A stretch of 64,000 bases of DNA. Origin: Narthecium ossifragum. Lineage: Eukaryota; Streptophyta; Magnoliopsida; Dioscoreales; Nartheciaceae. Positions 56,991 to 64,000 of the stretch are shown here, one piece after another (within the stretch, counting starts at the first letter, position 1; each line of letters begins with the position of its first letter). The notes beneath the pieces are model-generated. The model saw nothing but the letters and a program-made list of their open reading frames with translations, was not told the DNA's origin and made no database searches. The DNA lies in NCBI GenBank assembly GCA_963920575.1, contig OY986966.1, forward strand, positions 24,643,717-24,707,716, in the 5' to 3' direction. The position numbers and the translations under genes are program-made.

Positions 56991-58170
56991 ACATCAAACC
57001 ATTATTTTACCAAAATCTTTATTGGCAGTCCAGATCCATATTTCTTAAATGAAGACATCAGTGACTCTCTAACTGATTTTAAAAGCATAGGTTCTTCCAA
57101 GCAATGTAGTATTAGCTCCGCAGACAGTTTGGCATCGCGTCAGAATAAAGCAGGTCGTACCCTGTGCAAAGTTCCACAGCCAATGACGATGAACCAGTCA
57201 GGTATCATGGACCACACAACCTCCAACTTGGATAAATAATGGTTGCTGTCCTTGTTGATGATAATTTCTTATTCTTTTTTCTCATGCATTATTGTTAATT
57301 AATCGTATTAGTTTATTTATTTGTTTGCCCCGTAGTTTTTACCGTCAACCAAAGTGTGAGCGACTCACCAACTACAACTTAACCTCTCAATTAATCCAAC
57401 CCCAAGGATTGCAGCTAACCACAACTCCCATGTTCTACGTACATTACTGCTGCGCAAGTTGGTAACTCGGTACTTAAAAAAAACCTAAGACTGACAATTT
57501 CATGAGCTCCATCTACCTGTGGGCGTGCTTGACGCGCTAATGCGTCACCTAATGCGTTACTGCTGACTTGGACATCATGCATCAGACTGCCTGCCTGATT
57601 ATCTTGCTGCTACTCAGGGATATTTGTGGGCTTTCAATGCGATTTTGGACTCAATTTTCACATCTGTGCAACGAGATCGGGTTAATGAAGCGGACTACTT
57701 GGCTGCATGGGTTGGGGAAGGCTAGGCGTTGGCATCAAAGCTGGGTCAGCTTTGATCTGGATCTGAAGCTCCGGATGGTTTTCCTTTTTGTTTAAGTAGT
57801 CAGACTTCTATTTCATGTTAGCCCTGTTGGCTGAATTACTCAAAAAAAAAAAAAAAATCAGACTGTCTGCCTGATGTACAAGCTAGGCTCCTTGGCGTGC
57901 CGCGGCACACACGCCGGTGGGAAAGCTTGTCTCTGATTTTGACTCGTTACTATTGGATTTCTTTGAGGTAACTTACGATCAGAAGTGAGCACGGCTTACC
58001 GAGTAAGAGTAAAGATGATGCGTTTGTACCACTAAGACCAAGTCTGAGTAAACGATTGAACTAATTCTAAAATGAAAACGGCATCATTGACAACGAAGAA
58101 GCTACTATGTTTATCTCCAACGACTCTAGATAGGAAGCATCCTCTCAGCCTCCATTCGTCGGAAATTTTA
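56991..58170 (+). repeat. Block A, second copy, last fragment
   Basis: It resumes after the TSD with sequence matching 26440-26610, 26840-27140 and 27739-28080 in order (CAGATCCATATTTCTTAAATG; GACAATTTCATGAGCTC; TACAAGCTAGG(C/G)TCCTTGGCG). It lacks both MITEs found in copy 1, but has gained a poly-A retroposon at 57599-57857. Confidence 0.78.
57599..57857 (+). mobile_element. Poly-A retroposon, 259 bp, with 17-bp TSD
   Basis: It is flanked by TCAGACTGCCTGCCTGA (57582-57598) and TCAGACTGTCTGCCTGA (57858-57874) and ends in A16. The paralogous site at about 27795 has a single copy of the target and no insert. The same insertion is in the third block copy at 60777-61029. The source (a truncated LINE 3' end, SINE or processed transcript) is not recognised; no A/B boxes are evident. 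Confidence 0.78.
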
Positions 58171-59060
58171 GAACTTGTCCACGGTGCCTGAAACCGGAGA
58201 CTGAAACCGGAGACTAATGTTGGAAAATGTTCTTATGAGTACTAATTTATGCAATCTAATTCACACATGGGTTGGACGTCAAAAACTCTGAAAAGTATTT
58301 CAAGGTTACCTACCTAATCTCTAAAAGTTCTCTCATATTGCTATCATTGACACAAATTTTGTCAGGCAAGTGGCCTAATATCCTGTATGAGTATGCGTGC
58401 CATTATAGATGATTGATTAGTCGATGACAACGTGTTTAAAGGTTGAACAGGATACCAATAAAAAAAATAGATAATTGGTGTTTACACCAATTTTGTGAAA
58501 TTTATTGATGGGTACACCCATGTCATTAGTTTTAAGGTGTAAACGCCAATTTAGATCAGTTATGGTTGTTATGGTTGGTTATATATATTTTTATGACGTT
58601 TCTAAACCTATGACGTCACTGGTTATTAACGTGGTTATGATACAGCTGTGGATCACGGCATCCGACGCGTGGATCACGGCATCCGAAGCGTCTCCTTCTT
58701 GTCTCGGCATGCGAAGCGCCGGGAACAAATTGAGAAGGCTACACACAAGCTCCATCCTCTCATTGTTTGACACATGGATGCATTGTTTGGGGTTATATTG
58801 TTCCGCGAGATACCTGATTACATTTTGAAACATTGGATGAGTGGATGTTGACTTTATGACCTACATATGCTACTCAATTTCACGGGATGAGTGGGTTATA
58901 TTGTTCCGCGGGATACATGATTACATTTCTCTCACACCCGTACGTACATGCCAACATTTATCTCATGTTTGAACATATGCTACTCAATTTCACGCGGGTC
59001 CTACATGCCCATTAATATCCTACGCATAATTAATAGCTATTGGGGAAAGAGACGGTTGAA
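58171..59060. other. Intergenic with short local repeats
   Basis: GTGGATCACGGCATCCGA is doubled at 58649-58690. GGGTTATATTGTTCCGCG and ATATGCTACTCAATTTCACG each occur twice, about 100 bp apart, near 58790-58995. No gene is recognised. Confidence 0.5.
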
Positions 59061-59063
59061 CCC

Positions 59064-59820
59064 CAGAATTCTCTTTTCTCTTTTTGGTGATCTAGTCCAC
59101 TACTTTCACGATTACATTCAAGTATTCAGCTTGAACTTGGACTTTTCACGGTTGCATTCCAGAATTCTCTTTTTTCTTTTCTCTTTTTGGTGATCTAATC
59201 CACTACTTTCACGGTTGCATTACAGAATTCTCTTTTCTCTTTTCTCTTTTCTCTTTTTGGTGATCTAGTCCATTACTTTTCACAGTTGCATTCAATTATT
59301 CTCTTTTCACTTTTCTCTTTTTGGTGTTCTAGTCCACTACTTTTCACGATTGCATTCCAGAATTCTCTTTTCTCTTGTCTCTTTTCGAATTTTCTCTTTT
59401 CTCTTTTTTGTGATCTAGTCCACTACTTTTCATGGTTGCATTCTAGAATTCTCTTTTCTCTTTTATCTTTTTGGTGATCTAGTCCATTACTTTCACGGTT
59501 GCATTCCAGAATTCTCTTTTCTCTTTTCTCTTTTCTCTTTTCTCTTTTTGGTGATCTAGTCCATTACTTTTCACGGTTGCATTCAAGTATTCTCTTTTCT
59601 CTTTTCTCTTTTTGGTGATCTAGTTCACTACTTTCACGGTTGCATTCCAGAATTCTCTTTTCTCTTTTCTCTTTTCTCTTTTCTCTTTTTGGTGATCTAG
59701 TCCACTACTTTTCATGGTCGCATTCCAGAATTCTCTTTTCTCTTTTTGGTGATCTAGTCCACTACTTTTCATGGTTGCATTCCAGAATTCTGATTATGAA
59801 GCATGTCTTTTCTCTTTTTA
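59064..59820 (+). repeat. Minisatellite with TTTTTGGTGATCTAGTCC units
   Basis: About ten units of 50-85 bp share GGTGATCTAGTCCACTACTT, CACGGTTGCATTCCAGAATT and a variable (TCTCTTTT)n spacer. Length variation comes mostly from the TCTCTTTT subrepeat. Open frames across it are artefacts of the repeat. Confidence 0.88.
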
Positions 59821-59990
59821 ACCACAATTCTCTTTTTTCTCATCATGAATAATACACATGTTTGATCTAGAATTCTCTTTTCTCTTTGTGGTTGATAAGC
59901 ATGTTTGATCTAGAATTCTCTTTTCTCTTTGTGTGTTAATGCACATGAATGCCTCCACTATTCTCTTTTCTCTTTGTGCTTGATATTTCT

Positions 59991-60082
59991 CTTTGCAGAA
60001 TTCTCTTTGCAGAATTCCCTTTGCAGAATTCCCTTTGAAGAATTCCCTTTGAAGAATTCTCTTTGTAGAATTCTCTTTGCGG
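59991..60082 (+). repeat. 14-bp tandem repeat CTTTGCAGAATTCC
   Basis: Six to seven units of CTTTG(C/A/T)AGAATTC(C/T) follow the longer minisatellite, each carrying an EcoRI site. Confidence 0.85.
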
Positions 60083-60365
60083 CTGGGGAAGCATGGGGGC
60101 GGAGGATGGATTTGGAGCAGGGGGCGGAGGGCGAGTGGCGGAGCAGGGGGGCGGATCGTGGCTGGGGACATGGGGAACGCCGGATCGGGGCTGGGGATGT
60201 GATAGTCTATTGCAGAAATTATCAAGACATAATTTCTTTTTCAAAATTAAAAAAAAAAGAAAAAAAACACAAAGTAATGGAGAGTACATTTGATTTGAAA
60301 AAAAAGGAGAAAAATTGAGAAAAAAAGAGTCCGACGGAGGCTGCCGGATCGACACGGGGGATGGG

Positions 60366-60490
60366 GACGCCGGAAGGGGGTCGGAGACGCCGGTAGGGGG
60401 CTGGGGACGCCGGTTGGCGGCTGGGGACGCCGGAAGGGGGCTGGAGACGCCGGTTGGGGGCTGGAGACGCCGGTTGGAGGTGGAGGCGCC
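60366..60490 (+). repeat. GC-rich 20-bp tandem repeat at the assembly gap
   Basis: Six units of about GACGCCGG(T/A)(T/A)GGGGGCTGG(G/A) abut the run of N. The repeat probably caused the gap. Confidence 0.85.
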
Positions 60491-60502
60491 CGGATCTTGG
60501 CT

Positions 60503-60702
60503 NNNNNNNNNNNNNNNNNNNNNNNNNNNNNNNNNNNNNNNNNNNNNNNNNNNNNNNNNNNNNNNNNNNNNNNNNNNNNNNNNNNNNNNNNNNNNNNNNN
60601 NNNNNNNNNNNNNNNNNNNNNNNNNNNNNNNNNNNNNNNNNNNNNNNNNNNNNNNNNNNNNNNNNNNNNNNNNNNNNNNNNNNNNNNNNNNNNNNNNNNN
60701 NN
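60503..60702. other. Assembly gap, 200 N
   Basis: Exactly 200 unknown bases, a conventional placeholder length, so the true distance is unknown. Confidence 0.98.
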
Positions 60703-61208
60703 GTGCTGGACACGCTAATGCATCACCTAATGCGTTACCGCTGACTTTGACATCATGCATCAGACTGCCTGCCTGATTATCTTGCTGCTACTCAGGGATA
60801 TTTGTGGGCTTTCAGCGTGATTTTCGGCCTTAATTTCCGGATCTGTGCAACGAGACCGGGTTAATGAAACAGACTACTTGGCTGGGTTGGGGAAGGCTAG
60901 GCGTTGACATCAAAGCTGGGTCTTTGCTCTAGATCTGAAGCTCCGGATGGTTTTTCTTTTTGTTTAAGTAGTTAGACTTCTATCTCTTGTTAGCCATGTT
61001 GGCTGAATTACTCAAAAAAAAAAAAAAAATCAGACTGCGTGCATGATGTACAAGCTAGGCTCCTTGGCGTGCTGCGGCACACACGCCGGTGGGAAAGCTT
61101 GTCTCCGATTTTGACTCGTTACTATTGGATTTCTTCGAGGCAACTAACGATTAGAAGTGAGCGTGGCTTACCGAGTAAGAGTAAAGATGGTGCATTTGTA
61201 CCACTAAA
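60703..61208 (+). repeat. Block A, third copy (partial)
   Basis: It closely matches 57529-58033, including the poly-A retroposon and its TSDs, with differences of several percent. It ends where a PIF-like sequence starts (ACCACTAA then AAGGGTTTG). Its left end is hidden in the gap. Confidence 0.82.
60777..61029 (+). mobile_element. Poly-A retroposon, second copy carried by duplication
   Basis: Same insertion as 57599-57857, with A16 and flanking target copies at 60760-60776 and 61030-61046 (the latter with two changes). Shared position and TSD mean it was duplicated with the block, not inserted twice. Confidence 0.75.
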
Positions 61209-61860
61209 AGGGTTTGTTTGGTTGCTCAAGACTGGGTGGAGTGGAGTCACTTTTTGGAGTGCAGACTTTTGCAAAGTGAAGTCATGTGAAGTGGTCTGTC
61301 CGTTTTTGCTGTTTCGTTGGTGCTGGAGTGGTCCTCAAAGTCGCAATTTAGGCTCACAACACAGCCTATTCCAGCGGGATCAAGGACGCTCGTATGCGAT
61401 GAGAGGAACTTTGGACCCAAAATCAGCCGGAGAACCCAAGATTCAAAGGCCGAGGGAGAAAGGGGGGTGAAGAACCTTAGCCCGATAGCTTTCAAAGTCG
61501 CAGGACTGGAGTGGGGGAGTAAGTGAGCATTAATTCAGTCGCGTCCCACTCCACTCAGCCGACTCTGGCTCTTTTTTAGGGCATGTTTGGCTGCACAGGA
61601 GTGGTTGGACTGGATTGACTCTTTGGAGTGTTGACTTGTAAAACCTGGTTGGATTGGAGTGGTTTGTTAGTTTTTGCTGTTTGGTTGGTGCTTGAAGTGG
61701 AAGCTGAGTTTACTGACTTTTAGACTTTATGGTGTTTGGTTGGTGTTAAAGTGGATACTGGGTTGACAGACTTTTGTAGTTTCTAGTGTTTGGTTGGTGT
61801 TGAGATTGAGGATATGGTCACCCCCACAGGAGTTGGTGAGCTTAAACTCTTGATTTCAAC
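61209..61860. mobile_element. PIF-like MITE fragments
   Basis: GGGTTTGTTTGGTTGCTC at 61209 and GGGCATGTTTGGCTG at 61580 look like left ends of the family seen at 8223. From 61580 the GGAGTGG-rich, TGTTTGGTTGGTG-repeated sequence leads to ATATGGTCACCCCCA as at 8350. Matching right ends were not found, so the copies are truncated or nested. Confidence 0.45.
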
Positions 61861-62159
61861 TCTCAACAAAATCATATCATTTCTTTTCCTCATTTATTGT
61901 CTTTTATTTATTACCTTTATAATAATAGTACTAGACAACTAAAAAACTAGCCATGCCAAATTTTTGAATATATCTTAATTTAATGAGAGGAAATCATTAA
62001 TTTATTCCCCGTATCTCAGTGCTTCCATTTAATTCCAACAAGAACATGTACAACTACAAAGTATCACAATTCACCTACTTCAATAGATCTCATCCAGTGT
62101 TATCAAATTACAGCCATCTTTAACATGTTAACATGTAATATAAATAATGCAACTAACGA
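61861..62159. other. AT-rich intergenic, nothing recognised
   Basis: No domain or repeat is seen. It could be the non-coding downstream part of the minus-strand fragment that ends near 62160. Confidence 0.35.
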
Positions 62160-62396
62160 TCAACACAACGAGCACAAGATCAGTAAAGGAACCGCCGAGT
62201 ACTGACTTTCTTTGTCTAGTTTAACCTTTCCAAACTCAAGCTTGTAATCACCAAATGACGCCAATGCATCGTTATGATTGCGGAACCCACGATAGCAAGC
62301 CCCGCTAAATTTATGCACCTGGGCAAGACACTCTAGCCAGTTGTCATAAACTCATGGCCGTCTTCCTCTGTAGACGACATAAAATTTCTTCGTCAT
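62160..62396 (-). pseudogene. RNase H1 N-terminal (hybrid-binding, viroplasmin-like) domain fragment
   Basis: From ATG 62396 the frame has KKFYVVYRGRRP, then after an in-frame TGA (62354-62352) VYDNW, CLAQVHKFSGACYRGFRN and DALASF. The YVV.RGR.PG.Y..W...Q..GF.GA.YK.F...EA..AF pattern is that of the RNase H1 N-terminal RNA:DNA-hybrid-binding domain, also present in caulimovirus viroplasmins and many plant proteins. The stop falls on the usual Gly. No catalytic RNase H domain was seen. An acceptor-like TTTATGACAG lies just before the ATG. It may be an exon of a decayed plant gene or a piece carried by a transposon; I do not claim viral origin. Confidence 0.6.
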
Positions 62397-62448
62397 AAAA
62401 ACACACCTGTCATAAACAAATAGTCAAATGGTCATATAAGACATGTGC

Positions 62449-62815
62449 TGTGAGGCCCGCTGGGTCTACCGTGGGACAAGATGCCTGCGCCTGGAGGGCG
62501 GGGCTGAGTCGAGTAGCCGGATAAGCAATCCCACAACGCCTGGGTATGGTCCGGGGTTCGATATAAGTATATAGTAAGCCCTTAATAGACACAACGCGTT
62601 TTAAAGCCGTGCTGGCAGTGATCCGCCAGAAAACTCCAAGGTTAAGCGTGCTTGCCTTGGAGCGGTCCCGGGATGGGTGCCCCACTGGAAAGTTTTCCCA
62701 GATTTCTGCGGTGAGCCAAAAGCGGACAATATTGTGTCGGGTATGGCCCTCGGGTGAATCCTGGTCGGACCGGGAGCCCGCGGGTCGGGGCCCAGTGGAG
62801 GGCCGAGGCGTTACA
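62449..62815 (+). mobile_element. Cassandra-type solo LTR with 5S rRNA-like core, TSD TGTGC
   Basis: A 367-bp LTR starts TGTGAGGCCC, ends GAGGCGTTACA and is flanked by TGTGC on both sides (62444-62448, 62816-62820). Its centre (about 62610-62700) aligns with 5S rRNA: CTCC..GGTTAAGCGTGCTTG and GGGATGGGTG.CC..CTGG.AAGT, which are the A box and C box of the internal RNA polymerase III promoter. 5S-bearing LTRs are the hallmark of Cassandra TRIM elements. Only one LTR is present, so it is a recombination product. Confidence 0.85.
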
Positions 62816-62854
62816 TGTGCAACCCAAGAATGTTGCAGTAGTCAATATTAAGTA

Positions 62855-63357
62855 CTACATGAAAGTATGGATAATACGTATAGGGCTGTTAAAGATTTCC
62901 ATATGTGTGATCGATCCTGGCTGTTGAATGTAGAGGTCATGAATTTTACATATTGCCTTCAAAACGACATTAAAATATCGACTGATTGTCTCCCCAGACC
63001 ATAGAAACTCTGTCCGCATCACTCAATTTTTCGTGTTGTGAGCAACAATGTGTAGAAATATACACAATTGTTCTTCGACGGTTATATGATCTGTGTCCTC
63101 TAACAAATGGCGTTCTCTCATTTGCTTGGCTAGTTCATTCAGTGCGTCCACATCCATACTGATGTAACTGACACAATAGTCTCTACCGGCCATCATAATC
63201 CTATCCATGTGCCTTTTTCTAGTTTGCACTCTATGCTCTCGGGGCACATCGTTAATGCGATAGTGTGGTGCGTAGTATTCCTAACTATGACAACTACGGT
63301 AGCGTATACCACATCGAGCATCCTCATCCTCTCGAATTGTTCATCATGATCATCCAT
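62855..63357 (-). pseudogene. PIF/Harbinger nuclease, N-terminal remnant
   Basis: From ATG 63357 (MDDHDEQFERMRMLD) a 1-bp frame change near 63270 leads into PREHRVQTRKRHMDRIM, then DVDALNELAKQMRERHLLEDT, TVEEQLCIFLHIVAHNTKN, a TGA, and SGETISRYFNVVLKAI with IHDLYIQQPGS. This is the N-terminal helical part of plant HARBI1/ALP1-like nucleases. The DDE catalytic part is absent: homology fades about 40 bp before the Cassandra LTR. In an active element this protein cuts at the TIRs with a Myb-like partner. Confidence 0.75.
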
Positions 63358-64000
63358 CTATGAGGGAAGACAATTGAGTTTATAACATACCATCAAAATC
63401 AAGTAAACAACCTCTCGTTACATGGAGAGGGATAAAAAATGAAGCAAATTAGCATTGACAATATGTAGATTCATATAACATAATTAAGCAAATCATGATT
63501 GGCAATATGTAAATTCTTATAAAAAATGAAGCGAATCAGCAGTTCGGACCACATATAGAGCATCTCGTTACATGAAGAGGGAATAATCAAAGGGAAAACA
63601 AGGATCAGAGTGCAACACCACAAAAAATCTCAACAAATTAAAAAAATTGACAGATCCAAGCATATAAGCCTCTTGTTACATGGAGAGGGATCAGAATAAG
63701 GAAAATCATAGGGATCAGACATCAGCTGCATGTACATTCACATAAAAATGAAACAAATTAATAGATCAAAGCACATAAAGAGCCTCTCGTTACATGGAGA
63801 GGGAAGAAATCAACAGCCGAAACAAGCATCAGAGTGCAACAATACCAAAAATCTCAAAAAATTAAAAAAATTGTGGATCTTTGGCAGGGAAAGAACACCC
63901 GGAAAAAAAAACAGAGAAGCGAAGCACAAATCTAGATCAAGCACAAATCCGAGAGGGAGAGTGCACCTTCTAATGCTAGATCAAGCACAAATCCACCACA
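63358..64000. repeat. Non-coding tail with repeated CCTCTCGTTACATGGAGAGG motif
   Basis: The motif occurs at about 63410, 63563, 63668 and 63783, spaced 105-150 bp apart, together with AAATGAAGCAAATTAGCA-type sequence. CCTCTC and GAGAGG can pair around an 8-base loop. It lies upstream of the Harbinger remnant. No coding frame is recognised. Confidence 0.55.

Noticed and set aside
57568..57795. 75-codon frame in the poly-A retroposon
   Set aside because: It starts in the flanking target sequence, and the copy at 60777 does not keep it intact.
59818..60760. Several frames over the minisatellites and across the N run
   Set aside because: They derive from tandem repeats or from unknown bases.
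62610..62700. 5S rRNA gene
   Set aside because: Only part of 5S is matched, with many changes, and it lies inside a defined LTR with a TSD.
1..64000. CRISPR arrays, bacterial operons or organellar DNA
   Set aside because: The tandem repeats lack the short repeat-unique spacer pattern, genes have spliceosomal introns, and no plastid or mitochondrial genes were recognised.

Overview
The window is nuclear DNA of a flowering plant. Evidence: interrupted genes with GT-AG introns, a plant BTB/MATH (BPM) exon, a plant ARM-repeat membrane protein, a Tat-lineage Ty3/gypsy element, an L1-type LINE carrying RNase H, Helitron, hAT and PIF/Harbinger remains, and a Cassandra-type LTR with a 5S rRNA-like core. 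A monocot seems likeliest from overall feel, but nothing in the window proves it. Only two genes look intact; most of the rest is nested mobile DNA whose ends can be fixed by target-site duplications (TSDs).

Layout. 1-15,100: two inverted copies of one large LTR family (1-1,779, cut by the window edge, and a solo LTR at 12,751-15,028 with TSD GAAAT), two PIF-like MITEs, a 544-bp TRIM-like LTR element, a lone first exon of a BPM gene (minus strand, near 7.1-7.5 kb) and a complete but dead hAT transposon (9,309-12,658, TSD AATATATT). 15,092-17,712: a PIF-like TIR element holding a 4x tandem repeat and a non-autonomous Helitron. 18,100-25,718: a five-exon gene for a 434-residue membrane protein that I cannot name. 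25,955-28,930: a segment (block A) that recurs, in pieces, at 38.4, 42.2 and 57-58.2 kb and again at 60.7-61.2 kb. 29,495-38,139: a two-exon ARM-repeat protein gene whose 6.1-kb intron holds an antisense, 5'-truncated L1-type LINE. 38,823-42,032: a second PIF-like element with an internally deleted Helitron gene. 42,332-56,990: a 14.7-kb Tat-lineage Ty3/gypsy element with 1,260-bp LTRs and TSD ACATC. 58.8-60.7 kb: minisatellites and a 200-N assembly gap. 62.1-63.4 kb: a Cassandra-type solo LTR (TSD TGTGC) between a decayed Harbinger nuclease and an RNase H1 N-terminal-like fragment.

The most interesting object is inside the Ty3/gypsy element. Between integrase and the 3' LTR, on the opposite strand, lies a five-exon gene (55,287 down to 51,563). 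It encodes about 1,148 residues: a plant mobile domain (PMD, the MAIN/MAIL1 family), basic and Ser/Pro-rich linkers and a C-terminal coiled coil. All four introns have GT-AG ends and all exon phases join; only one nonsense codon (codon 27) breaks it. Gag-pol of the same copy has six nonsense codons, a frame change and a YVDG in place of the reverse-transcriptase YVDD. Because the introns are antisense to the genomic RNA, they would survive retrotransposition. A captured host regulator used by the element against silencing is a reasonable hypothesis, not a demonstrated fact.

The repeated block A gives natural empty sites for several insertions (a PIF-like MITE, a hAT-like MITE and a poly-A retroposon), so their boundaries and order can be read by comparing paralogues.
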